Below are positions 1 through 8,396 of a DNA stretch of 64,000 nt, piece by piece. The DNA is from Bryobacterales bacterium (GTDB lineage: Bacteria; Acidobacteriota; Terriglobia; Bryobacterales; Bryobacteraceae). A program made the translations under genes and the position numbers. Numbering within the stretch: the stretch's first letter is position 1; each line of letters starts with the position of its first letter. The DNA lies in the NCBI GenBank assembly GCA_019261985.1, contig JAFAQY010000114.1, positions 1 to 64,000 of the forward strand, in the 5' to 3' direction. The notes beneath the pieces were generated by a model that did no database searches, was not told the DNA's origin, and was given only the letters and a program-made list of their open reading frames with translations.

Positions 1-443
1 GGTGTCTGGAGCGTTTGCGCCGAGGGCTTCAGGAAAAGGGCTTCATGTGTGAGAGCTCCATCCGGTGCGGTTCTGGTCGCGGCTGTCCGCCTCGCACAGT
101 TTTGCGAGATCGAAAGTGATGGGGCTGGAAGGCGTTCCTCGAAACAATAGCCTGCTGTATCCCAATGGCTGCGGCTTCTTGGACCCTGAAGCAGGCTCCA
201 CTCGCGGATCGCAGAGAATGCGCGATTTCCCGGTCGTCAGATGGAATTCGGTGACCCGCCGGCATTGTAACCATTTCAGCAAAGCCTTCGACCAGACGAT
301 CCGTCATTTACCTATATTTTTCGGCGATCGCAACAGGTCCTATAAGCAAGAAGGCGCGCCTGAAGAACAACAGTAAATCCCAAGGCCACCCCAGGGCTTA
401 GGGATCCGAAGTGCGCGGACCTTCTTAGATCGCGGAGAGGTTT
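1..443. other. Window edge, no gene supported
   Basis: Short open frames exist on both strands. The longest, on the minus strand over 29-307, has no recognisable motif and no clear ribosome binding site. The stretch may hold the end of a gene or mobile element that begins outside the window, but nothing in it identifies one. Confidence 0.4.
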
Positions 444-680
444 ATGAGTGATTCTAATAAACACTTCAGCGAGGCGGCGTGGTCAGACTTTGTGCGTCAG
501 CTTGTGGCGGCCGATCAGCGCACTGAAATGCAAGCCCATCTGGACGCGGGCTGCGCGGAATGTATACAAAGTTACAATGTCTGGGTTCAGGTTGTTCAAA
601 TCGCTGCCCCTGAGGTTGAAAATGAGCCGCCGCGAGATGGCATTCAGTCTGTGAAATCTAAGTTCCCGCCTTCCAGATGA
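444..680 (+). CDS. Small zinc-finger (anti-sigma-like) protein
   Basis: This 78-residue protein starts at an ATG preceded by GGAGAGG. Residues 30-42 contain HLDAGCAEC, the H-x3-C-x2-C pattern of the zf-HC2 anti-sigma zinc finger, within a predicted helical region. Classical anti-sigma factors of this kind go on to a membrane helix and a periplasmic domain. This one stops at residue 78 with no membrane segment, so it is either a soluble mini-version or a truncated copy. No sigma factor gene is adjacent, so its partner is unknown. The zinc-finger reading comes from the motif alone. Confidence 0.5.
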   Translation: MSDSNKHFSEAAWSDFVRQLVAADQRTEMQAHLDAGCAECIQSYNVWVQVVQIAAPEVENEPPRDGIQSVKSKFPPSR

Positions 681-842
681 GTTTCAGCCGCTGGTGGATT
701 TCCGCGCGGAACCGGCGGTTGTGAACGTTGCGTGACCCGCCGGATGTCTGCCTAGCGGCGGGAACGAGCCGGCATGCGGTCCATTCAATCGCTATATCGC
801 TGATGGTAGCTGCCTCTCGCCCCGGATAAGTCACTTACAACC

Positions 843-925
843 ATTTATTAGACCGATACCTATATTTATTAGACCGCTGCCTGTATTTATTAGATCGCCG
901 CCTATATTTATTAGGCGGTGCCTAT
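843..925. repeat. 21-bp tandem repeat, four copies
   Basis: Four head-to-tail units beginning ATTTATTAG lie at 843-863, 864-884, 885-905 and 906-925. The last is one base short and is followed by a partial unit. They differ at a few positions in the second half of the unit. The array is AT-rich compared with its GC-rich surroundings and lies about 120 bases upstream of the secreted-protein gene at 1043. Confidence 0.85.
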
Positions 926-1042
926 ATTTTTTGCGAGGATGATCGCCTCTTAACAGCCGAACACAGCTTGCGAAGCAAGGTTGCACAGGCAAACGTGCAA
1001 GCTGGAGGCAAACTTTCAGAAAGAAAAAGGAGAATGATTGAA

Positions 1043-2029
1043 ATGTTTCAAATAAAAAGGGCATTGATGTTGCCCATGATGGTGGCCGCCGTAGCGGCTT
1101 GCCAGCCAGCTTTAGCACAGGTGTTGTCTGACTCTCAGGAACCGGGGAGCGTATTAGTATTTCCCTTTTTTCAGGAGGGATTTACGGCCAGTGGCACCAG
1201 CGTAAGCACATTTGCGATCAGTGCCATATGCCCCACAGGAGCGACCTGCCCTATGCACCAACCCGTCTACCTAAAACTCCACTGGGTGGGTCCAGGGTGC
1301 GGCGAGAGAGACTTTTCCGAGACTACCTCCGTCAATGGAACAATTGTGATCACCCCAAACGACGGAGGCACTATTCCCCTCCCAGCCTCCTTTCAGGGTT
1401 TTCTCCTCGTTTGGGTCGTCGACGCAAATGGGAACGCGATCAAGTTTGACGGGCTGATTGGGAAAGCCATCATCCGACAGTTCCCCCAAGCCGACACAGC
1501 CTACAACGCGATCCCGATTCAGGCTGGAGCGGAGCTGCTGAACAACGCCATCATATCCCCACCAAATGGCCCACTGCAATTTGACGGGATCCATTACAAA
1601 GAGGTCACCGGGCAGGTTACGGGGAGTGTGTTCCCCCCCGTAGGAAATTTCGCCACATACTTGATTTTTCTCACCCTGGATGCAATATCCAACCGCCCCA
1701 ACGGTTCCACCTTCGTTGACTTTCGCTTTTCCGATCAGTTTGAAAACTCGATTTCCAGTTCAACATCATTCACTTGCTGGGGTCTTGTATCTATCGCAGG
1801 CCTGGGGGTAACGAGCCCCGGGATCGTCCAGTCCGGTCCCGCGCAAACAGTCACAGGCACACCCGTGACACTCCTCGGACTAATCATGACGCAGGACCTG
1901 TCCGGAGGCGGCACAGGCGGACCGCTCGTGACAACGCATAACATCGTCCCGTTTCTGAATAACAGCGTACCGGTCCCGACCACCTTCTTTCCTGACGGCG
2001 CCCCACTTCCAGTTGCGTCTCAGCAATAG
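1043..2029 (+). CDS. Secreted protein of unknown function
   Basis: The protein has 328 residues. The ATG at 1043 has AAGGAG about ten bases upstream and gives a clean Sec signal peptide (MFQIKRALML...ACQPALAQ) with likely cleavage after AQ. An ATG at 1034 is too close to the same ribosome binding site. The mature part begins with a QEPGSVLVFPFF segment and has several cysteine pairs (ICPTGATCP, GPGCGE), suggesting a disulfide-bonded beta-rich extracytoplasmic fold. I recognise the 'PGSVLVFP' start only as typical of uncharacterised exported proteins in acidobacteria and related phyla. No enzyme motif is visible and no function is assigned. Confidence 0.75.
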   Translation: MFQIKRALMLPMMVAAVAACQPALAQVLSDSQEPGSVLVFPFFQEGFTASGTSVSTFAISAICPTGATCPMHQPVYLKLHWVGPGCGERDFSETTSVNGTIVITPNDGGTIPLPASFQGFLLVWVVDANGNAIKFDGLIGKAIIRQFPQADTAYNAIPIQAGAELLNNAIISPPNGPLQFDGIHYKEVTGQVTGSVFPPVGNFATYLIFLTLDAISNRPNGSTFVDFRFSDQFENSISSSTSFTCWGLVSIAGLGVTSPGIVQSGPAQTVTGTPVTLLGLIMTQDLSGGGTGGPLVTTHNIVPFLNNSVPVPTTFFPDGAPLPVASQQ

Positions 2030-2833
2030 GGACGTCGTGGAAGTTTAGTTCGGTTGTGGCATGCCCGTCCAGGCTTGCCACAGCGGAACTTTGAAATTGG
2101 TCCAATCGGCGGAGACCAGCCACTTCGCGCCGGCCTGCAGGACGACGAACTGCAGGCCGGCCCGCATGTGGGGTGGTTGACCCCGGGTGTTCTTATCAAT
2201 GTCGTGCAACGGAGGGTCTGTGAGCCCACAGCATACCTCCGGGTCTTCAAAAATAACAATCCTCCGTCCGGGCTCACACCGGATACCCGCCTGTCGCTGC
2301 GAGTGGTTAAGCGGTCCTTACTATCCCTGCGCCAGTGTTAGATCCACAGGTCAGTACTCGACCTTGATAAGAGGTAAAGACTACGCCATGCGGGGACAAA
2401 TGGGAAACGCGTATTAAGCGGAATCGAGCCCGAGCCGCACGACCAGCCGCATCTCGCTGCTATCCGCCTTCACAAACTGAGGATCCAGCAATAGGTGGAA
2501 GACCTCACCCCTGAACGTTACCAAGACTATTCTCCAGTCACGCGGTGATTGGCTGCGCGTAGGATGATGCAGGGGCGGCGGAATGTGGAGTGCTGCGCGC
2601 CCACCGCGATGAGCTGCTCTTGCTCGCTATCGGCCGTGGCCTTCACCTGGTTTCGTCTAGCCTCACCTCGCGCGGTCAACTAACCGCGTTAACGGCGTCA
2701 ACCCGTTTATGGGTGAGCATCCGGCTGCACTGGCGCTAGCTACGAAATGCCTACCAGGACGGGCGAGTTTTTCGTGAGGCAGGCGGTCCAGGGCCGAGTT
2801 GCCGTCCGAATGTGATTGTAAGAAATCGGTTAT
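2030..2833. other. Intergenic stretch with a strong hairpin
   Basis: There is no convincing gene in these 800 bases. A perfect 11-bp inverted repeat (gccggcctgca ... tgcaggccggc) with an 11-base loop lies at 2129-2161. A minus-strand frame at 2045-2167 would encode 40 residues ending WTGMPQPN with protein-like composition. It lacks a ribosome binding site and may be the 3' end of a lost gene. Confidence 0.4.
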
Positions 2834-2880
2834 TGGTGGGCGGTCGCAGTCTCGAACTGCGCGCATCCTGTTAGTAAGAG
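2834..2880 (-). pseudogene. tRNA-Val 3' half fragment (att-like)
   Basis: The segment matches the CCA end, acceptor strand and T-arm of the intact tRNA-Val at 4671-4747 in the same orientation. The first 28 bases (tggtgggcggtcgcag / ctcgaactgcg) differ at one position, and similarity weakens through the anticodon arm. The 5' half is absent. A 3'-terminal tRNA copy of this kind is what site-specific integration leaves at the far end of an element. Confidence 0.75.
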
Positions 2881-3036
2881 TCCCGTCAACCGTCAAGAGC
2901 AGCTTCGCGTGAAACCACAATGACCAAGTCTGCGAACAGAGTTCGGGACAGCCCGTCTTCCGAGAAGTGGAACACGGTTCTTCCTTCGGCTCCTTCGATT
3001 TTTCGGGGCTAAGCAAATTCGGACCGACAATGAATT

Positions 3037-4557
3037 ATGGCAATTTTCGGCAAGCCTCCTTGCGATGAAGCCGTGATTGTTTCGGCTCCATGCGCCAGGC
3101 GGGCTCCGTCAGGAGGCAGCTGGATTATAGCGACGACCATCCTCGGTTCCAGTATGGCGTTCATCGATGGCACAGTCGTGAACGTAGCGCTACCGGCACT
3201 GCAGTCGGCCTTCAATGCGACCATCTCGCAGGTCCAATGGGTCGTGGAGGCCTATGCACTTCTTCTTGCGGCACTACTGCTCACGGGCGGAGCCTTGGGT
3301 GATCTGTACGGACGCCGGAAGGTGTTCGCCGCAGGTGTGGCGCTATTCTCTGTAGCCTCGGCCTGGTGCGGCCTTGCGCCGAATATCGGCCAGTTGATTC
3401 TGGCCAGGGGTCTTCAAGGGGTTGGGGGCGCCCTGCTAATCCCGGGCAGCCTTGCGCTCATCAGCGCTAATTTCCCCGAGCAGACACGAGGACGCGCCAT
3501 TGGTACCTGGTCCGGCTTCACATCCATTACGGCCGCGATAGGTCCCGTGCTCGGCGGATGGCTGATCCAGAACGGCTCATGGAGATGGGCGTTCTTCATC
3601 AATCTTCCACTGGGACTGATCGTCCTCATCTTGGCTTTGTGGAAGGTTCCGGAAAGCAAGGCCCCCGGTTCCGGAGCAGAACTTGACTGGCTGGGCGGCC
3701 TGTTGGCCACTATAGGCCTTGGCGGAATCGTCTTCGCTCTGATTCAATCGGCGCTCATCGCCGGCATTCTGGGCATCTTGGCGCTGATTGGGTTTCTATG
3801 CTGGGAAGCCCACACCGCGTCGCCTATGGTCCCGTTTGGATTGTTTCGTTCCAGGAATTTCGCCGGGGCCAATCTTCTGACACTCTTCCTCTATTCCGGG
3901 CTGGGCGGAGTGTTGCTCTTCCTTCCCATGAATCTGATAGAGGTGCAAGGGTATTCGGCGTCGGAAGCAGGCGCTGCTCTTGTGCCTTTTATTCTGCTGA
4001 TGTTCTTGCTATCGCGTTGGTCAGGCGGCCTTCTCGACCGGTATGGCGCAAAGCGTCCTCTTGTGATTGGTCCGCTGGTCGCAGCGGCTGGGTTCGCGCT
4101 GCTCGCCAGACCGGGCATCGGCGGTTTCTACTGGGCGACGGTCTTCCCGGCTGTGCTTGTGTTGGGGCTGGGGATGGCGGTAAGCGTTGCGCCACTGACA
4201 GCGACAGTAATGAACTCTGTGGATCAGGCGCGCGCAGGCACTGCTTCGGGCATTAACAATGCTGTATCACGGATCGCCGCGTTGCTCGCCATAGCCGCAT
4301 TCGGAGCAATGCTGAACGGTATCTTCCATAGCGCTTTGCAAGGGAAACTCGACGCACTCCCGCCGGCGGCGCGCGCAGACATCGACAGGCAGCGGTCCAA
4401 GCTGGCGGCCATTGAAACAGAGGATGTACAGGCGCGGCAAGCCGTCAAAGAATCATTCATCGCCGGGTATCACGCAATAGTGTGGGTTGCGGTCGCGCTG
4501 GCGATTGCCAGTTCTCTGAGTGCAGCCGCATTGATATCGAACAAAAGCAGTCCGTGA
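3037..4557 (+). CDS. MFS drug exporter, DHA2 (14-TM) family
   Basis: This 506-residue transporter belongs to the EmrB/QacA-type DHA2 family of proton-driven exporters. Transmembrane helix 1 carries the signature [13 protein letters not shown] (about residues 44-56). The cytoplasmic loop after helix 2 has [10 protein letters not shown] (motif A). The motif C region [10 protein letters not shown] lies near residue 170. Hydrophobic segments continue to the C-terminus, in line with 14 helices. The substrate cannot be told from sequence. No membrane-fusion partner or regulator is adjacent, so it stands alone. It lies between a tRNA-Val 3' fragment and the intact tRNA-Val, which suggests it arrived as cargo of an integrated element. 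The ATG used has only a weak ribosome binding site. Confidence 0.9.
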   Translation: MAIFGKPPCDEAVIVSAPCARRAPSGGSWIIATTILGSSMAFIDGTVVNVALPALQSAFNATISQVQWVVEAYALLLAALLLTGGALGDLYGRRKVFAAGVALFSVASAWCGLAPNIGQLILARGLQGVGGALLIPGSLALISANFPEQTRGRAIGTWSGFTSITAAIGPVLGGWLIQNGSWRWAFFINLPLGLIVLILALWKVPESKAPGSGAELDWLGGLLATIGLGGIVFALIQSALIAGILGILALIGFLCWEAHTASPMVPFGLFRSRNFAGANLLTLFLYSGLGGVLLFLPMNLIEVQGYSASEAGAALVPFILLMFLLSRWSGGLLDRYGAKRPLVIGPLVAAAGFALLARPGIGGFYWATVFPAVLVLGLGMAVSVAPLTATVMNSVDQARAGTASGINNAVSRIAALLAIAAFGAMLNGIFHSALQGKLDALPPAARADIDRQRSKLAAIETEDVQARQAVKESFIAGYHAIVWVAVALAIASSLSAAALISNKSSP

Positions 4558-4670
4558 AATTGACAGACGAGCTCATGTCTATAGCGGGCCACATGCCCCG
4601 GGCGCGGCGGGCCATGTTCGTATGGCCGAACGCACGGGCCTGGCACCGCCTCTGTATCCCTTCATTGGAA

Positions 4671-4747
4671 TGGTGGGCGGTCGCAGGCTCGAACTGCGGA
4701 CCTCCTGCTTGTAAGGCAGGCGCTCTAACCGGCTGAGCTAACCGCCC
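4671..4747 (-). tRNA. tRNA-Val (anticodon TAC)
   Basis: The reverse complement folds as a complete cloverleaf: acceptor GGGCGGT/ACCGCCC, D-arm with GCTC/GAGC, anticodon stem CCTGC/GCAGG around loop CTTACAA (anticodon TAC, reading GUA), T-arm CGCAG-TTCGAGC-CTGCG, and an encoded CCA. The 3' end faces the MFS gene, and part of it is repeated at 2834-2880. Confidence 0.95.
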
Positions 4748-4914
4748 GGCGTAGACAATTCTCATTCTAAACCGACGCGATTGGATGATCGTGATTTAAA
4801 CTCCGCTGGGTGATACGCTGTTCGCAGGATTGGGACTCTGCCAAGGCGCCTCGTGCCGGTTCTATCGTCGTGGCCGGGCTCCTATTTGGCGCCTCAAGGA
4901 AAGTGATCAGGACC

Positions 4915-6042
4915 ATGAGAAACACTGCCGTCGGCCTTTTCCTACTGTGCGCTGTTCAGCATGCCGCTGCGCAAGTCCGCCGCGTGCAAATCCCGCTATT
5001 TGAACCCGACCCTCTCTGGTCGCGAGCTTTGCCTAACAGGTGGGTAACCGGTCAGGTGGGCGGACTGGCGGTCGATGCCCATGACCGCCTGTGGGTATTC
5101 CATCGCCCCATGACAATCCCGGATGGAGAAAAAGCCGCGGCGCTGAATCCTCCTCAAGCCGAGTGCTGCATTCCCGCCCCGTCCGTATTGGAGTTCGATA
5201 CGAACGGAAAATTCATCCAAGCCTGGGGCGGTCCGGCTCAGGGCTATGAGTGGTTCGCATCGGAGCACGGCATCTTCGTAGATCACAAAGACAACGTCTG
5301 GCTGAGCGGAAGCGCGCAAAATGACAACCATATTCTAAAATTCACGAACAAGGGAAAGTTCCTGCTTCAGATCGGCCATGCGGGAAAGAATCGCGGCAGC
5401 AACGACACTGAAAACCTCGGCGGCCCGGCGGGTCTGTTCGTGTACAAGAAGACCAACGAGCTGTTTGTCGCGGACGGCTACTTCAACCATCGAGTTATTG
5501 TTTTTGACGCCGAAACGGGCGCGTACAAACGGCATTGGGGCGCATACGGGAAAAGGCCTGATGACAGCGTGAAGTTTCCCCCGCGCGCGCAGCTTGTTCA
5601 AGGGCCGCCGCCCGAAGGCTTCAACAACCCCGTCCACGCAGTTCTGGTTACGAATGACGATCTTGTCTACGTCGCAGACCGCTCCAACAACCGTCTTCAG
5701 GTGTTTAAGCTGGATGGAACGTTCGTGAAGGAAGCCTTCATCGCCAGGAATACGCTCCAGGCCGAAGGGAGCGTACATGCATTTGCGACCTCGCCCGACA
5801 AAGAGCAGAAGTTTTTGTATGTTGTGGATGGCTCGAATAAAGCCATTCGCGTGCTGAACCGGCAGACGCTGGGAGTGGTTGCATCCATCGGCGGGCACGC
5901 GGGCCACAACGCGCGTGAGTTCTTTCACATTCACAGCTTCGCGAGCGATTCGAAGGGCAACCTGTTCCTCGGCGAAGTGAATAACGGGCAGCGATATTAC
6001 AAGTACTCCTTTAAAGGCATGGGCCCGGCGACTACGGACTGA
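4915..6042 (+). CDS. Secreted NHL-repeat beta-propeller protein
   Basis: The protein has 375 residues from the ATG at 4915, which gives a signal peptide (MRNTAVGLFLLCAVQHAAAQ). Upstream in-frame codons would bury that signal peptide. The mature protein has repeating blades of the NHL type, each with a hydrophobic strand, a D-x-x-G-N/K turn and an 'R-I/V-x-V-F' strand. Examples are VLEFDTNGKFIQAWGG, ILKFTNKGKFLLQIG, RVIVFDAETGAYKRHWGAYG and RLQVFKLDGTFVKEAF. This is a six-bladed propeller related in fold to peptidyl-alpha-hydroxyglycine lyase domains. No catalytic residues can be assigned with confidence, so enzymatic and binding roles are both open. The convergent neighbour at 6046 begins three bases after its stop. 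Confidence 0.8.
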   Translation: MRNTAVGLFLLCAVQHAAAQVRRVQIPLFEPDPLWSRALPNRWVTGQVGGLAVDAHDRLWVFHRPMTIPDGEKAAALNPPQAECCIPAPSVLEFDTNGKFIQAWGGPAQGYEWFASEHGIFVDHKDNVWLSGSAQNDNHILKFTNKGKFLLQIGHAGKNRGSNDTENLGGPAGLFVYKKTNELFVADGYFNHRVIVFDAETGAYKRHWGAYGKRPDDSVKFPPRAQLVQGPPPEGFNNPVHAVLVTNDDLVYVADRSNNRLQVFKLDGTFVKEAFIARNTLQAEGSVHAFATSPDKEQKFLYVVDGSNKAIRVLNRQTLGVVASIGGHAGHNAREFFHIHSFASDSKGNLFLGEVNNGQRYYKYSFKGMGPATTD

Positions 6043-6045
6043 ACT

Positions 6046-7053
6046 TCAGAAAATCGCGATCGGATTTACAGGCGAACCGGTTCCATGCGGGATCGGCAAG
6101 GGAGAGATCGTCAGCATGAACTCCCATCGATTCCGCGCACCGGCGGCCGCGCTTAGCGCCTCGAAATCGCCCCGGTCGAGGATGTGAACCCCCAAAATTT
6201 CTAAAACGAAATTGTGCAACGCGGACTTCGGCAGATCGCCCGCGGGCTGCGGTGAATAGCCGGCTGTCTCCCATCCCAGCAGCGCCACGTCGCGTTTCTT
6301 CAACCATGGAATGCATGAATTATCCAGTCCGGCGGCGTCGTCATTCGCCCACGGACCCACCTTGGCGCGCCGCGCCCATTTCCCCCAGCGAACAATGAAA
6401 GCATCGCCCGGGCCGGCTTTCGCCCCCGATTTCTTCTCCCATGCTTCCAAATCCTCGGGGAAGATGCGCGTTCCCGGCTCCAAATAGTCCACGCCCTTAA
6501 GCTTGGGAATATCGTACAGGACGCCTCGCGTGACGATTCCATTCTTCATCGTCAGTATCGAATTCCTGGCCGCACCGCCCTCCTTGGTGACCAGGGTTCT
6601 CGGAGCGCCATTCCACATTTTTCCATCGAAGAAGACGTGCGCGAACGAATCCAGATGCGTCGTGCCCGGACCATGAATACACGGATAGCCGATTCGGTCC
6701 ATTACCGTGCCTGGCGTATCCATTGTCATCGCCCATTCGATCGGGCATGGATTATCGATTTCCTTGGCGGCGCTTGCGTCGCGAGCGAGCGATACCGTGA
6801 ATCCCTCCTTCACCAGCGCCGCCGCCTGTTTCCGTTTCGCCGGCGTGATCAGGTTCAGCGTTCCTAGTTCATCGTCCTTGCCCCAACGTCCCCAATTAGA
6901 CAGTTCTTTTTGCCAGCGTCCGTACTCTGCTTGCGTCGTCAGCGGGTGTTGAATTGTGGACTGTGCAGCGGCACGCTTGGCGGGAATCGCCAGTATCGCG
7001 ATTGCCACGCCCGGCAAAGCCAGTGCAGCGGAAGAAAGTATTAACCGCTTCAT
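6046..7053 (-). CDS. Exported cyclase-family (kynurenine formamidase-like) hydrolase
   Basis: This 335-residue protein has an N-terminal signal peptide ending near KRAAAQ. Residues 130-145 read HGPGTTHLDSFAHVFFDG, the H-x-G-T-H-x-D-x-x-x-H metal-binding signature of the cyclase family (PF04199). These metal-dependent hydrolases include arylformamidase and actinorhodin-type cyclases. The long insertions around the core resemble the bacterial subgroup of about 300 residues, whose substrates are mostly unknown. Export suggests a periplasmic substrate. It is transcribed alone and converges on the NHL protein gene. Confidence 0.85.
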   Translation of the reverse strand: MKRLILSSAALALPGVAIAILAIPAKRAAAQSTIQHPLTTQAEYGRWQKELSNWGRWGKDDELGTLNLITPAKRKQAAALVKEGFTVSLARDASAAKEIDNPCPIEWAMTMDTPGTVMDRIGYPCIHGPGTTHLDSFAHVFFDGKMWNGAPRTLVTKEGGAARNSILTMKNGIVTRGVLYDIPKLKGVDYLEPGTRIFPEDLEAWEKKSGAKAGPGDAFIVRWGKWARRAKVGPWANDDAAGLDNSCIPWLKKRDVALLGWETAGYSPQPAGDLPKSALHNFVLEILGVHILDRGDFEALSAAAGARNRWEFMLTISPLPIPHGTGSPVNPIAIF

Positions 7054-7170
7054 CGTTCCTCCACTTGAAGGCCGAATTTGGTGCGCCGATTATATCGAAG
7101 ATTTAATAGGAAAGCGGCGCCACGGATCGTTCGGATGAAACATGCTACCGTGTCCTCCAAAGGAGTTGCG

Positions 7171-7562
7171 ATGACCACAAAACATCTGAGCATAGCCACG
7201 CTCGCGGTTTTGGCTGCAGCCGCTTTGCCGACCGCTGCTGAGAGCGCCGTTGAAGGCGAAGCCCAGGACCGCGACGCGACGCGCTGAAGAAGATGATCGG
7301 CGATCTTCGCTGGCGCGCCGCAGAGACGGAAGCCAAGAGCGGTGACAAAAGGTCGCCGATGTATCACGTGATCACCAACATCTATCTGGAATTCGTCGAT
7401 AAGGATCACGCCCGCATGCAGGCCTATTGGATGACCGTCTTTGCCGGCATCGGCCAGAACAAACCCGCTCGCGTAGCCGCGGCCGGGCGCGAGTTAGACG
7501 AACTCGTGCGCCTGAATGGGAAATGGCTGATCAAGGTGCGCGACGTTTTTCCTAAAAACTAG
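7171..7562 (+). pseudogene. Frameshifted SnoaL-like secreted protein
   Basis: An ATG at 7171 with AAAGGAG upstream opens a signal-peptide frame (MTTKHLSIATLAVLAAAALP...) that stops at 7287. A second frame, 7293-7562, continues with residues typical of the C-terminal half of a SnoaL/NTF2-like fold (YHVITNIYLEFVDKDHARMQ, then AYWMTVFAG and ELVRLNGKWLIKVRDV). The usual N-terminal helix of that fold is mostly missing between the two frames. An internal deletion with a frameshift is the simplest reading. The family call is from pattern only. Confidence 0.55.
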
Positions 7563-7579
7563 CCAAATATATTTGAAAT

Positions 7580-7962
7580 TTAGCCCCAGTCTGTAATGCG
7601 GTGAACGGGGTGGCCCAGGATCGTAACGACACGACCGGAGTCCTCGTCGAAATACACGAACGCATCGCCCTCAATTCGGTATTGGTCTTTCCATCCGATC
7701 GCGAACTGCGTGTCCGTCTCTTCGAAATAAACCTCCTCCGGATCGCCATCCCGCGCCAATCTCACGGCAGGTGATCGTCATTGTCGAGCAACCAGGCATC
7801 CCCGGTGTCGGTCGAGAACAGAGCTAGAGGGCCAACCGTTACGAAGCGACCGTTATGCTCAGCGGCGCGATGCTGGATGTATCGGATCTCATTGGCGAGT
7901 TGGAAATTCTTGCCGTCGCTGTGCCGTTTGCCTTGCCCGTGTTTGATATTCTTCCGGCCCAC
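7580..7962 (-). pseudogene. Small conserved protein split by a one-base frameshift
   Basis: Two minus-strand frames abut. 7762-7962 ends FSTDTGDAWLLDNDDHLP, and 7580-7765 begins at a GTG with RLARDGDPEEVYFEETDTQF and runs on to YRIEGDAFVYFDED and ILGHPVHRI. Adding one base at the junction (around 7764) gives one continuous reading of about 127 residues, ...LLDNDDHLAVRLARDGDPEE.... I take this as a single small gene with a deletion. A translationally coupled pair overlapping by four bases is possible but less likely. No function is known to me. Confidence 0.55.
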
Positions 7963-7993
7963 TGATTTCCGCGCCTTTGTATAGTAGATTCCG

Positions 7994-8348
7994 ATGGAAC
8001 AGTTTAACCCGGCTTTTCGAAAGTCTGCTCGTCTTTGTATACCACTGCTTCGACCGCGTAGTCATCTACGGCTATCTCAGCGGGCTGTCCCGGCCCGAAC
8101 AGGTCTCGTCCTGCCCGCGCTGTGCCGCATGGAAAAGCATGCTGCTTACGGCGTGTATTTCATCTTCAAAGCATGGAGCGGAAATAGCAATGGTAAAGCG
8201 GCTGCGCAGATGCGCCAGGATGCGGTCATTGGGTGCTGGTTGGGTACTTTGGTACGGTGATGCGGAAGGTGCGGCCTCCAACAATCTGAGCGATTTCGGG
8301 CGATTGAGGACAGTCCAACTTCCTTGCCGCCGCGTGGATGTTAGCTGA
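7994..8348 (+). pseudogene. Degenerate fragment of a repeated family of unknown function
   Basis: The frame from 7994 starts MEQFNPAFR. The reading then moves to another frame encoding VVIYGYLSGLSRPEQV and returns to PALCRMEKHAAYGVYFIFKA. In the intact proteins I recall from acidobacteria these segments are separated by roughly 70 residues, so this copy has frameshifts and an internal deletion and decays further toward 8348. The family is multicopy in such genomes and of unknown function. This identification is from memory and unchecked. Confidence 0.45.
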
Positions 8349-8396
8349 TTGAATTGAAGTATTCTTGCTTACGATCTTCGATCCAAAAATCTAACA

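Noticed and set aside
2663-3016. 117-residue minus-strand frame before the MFS gene
   Set aside because: It overlaps the tRNA-Val fragment, has no ribosome binding site, and its composition looks random.
4457-4765. Minus-strand frame across the tRNA-Val region
   Set aside because: It reads through the tRNA gene and has only the artefactual 'LAQPVRAPALQAGGPQFEP' translation of a tRNA. It is not a protein gene.
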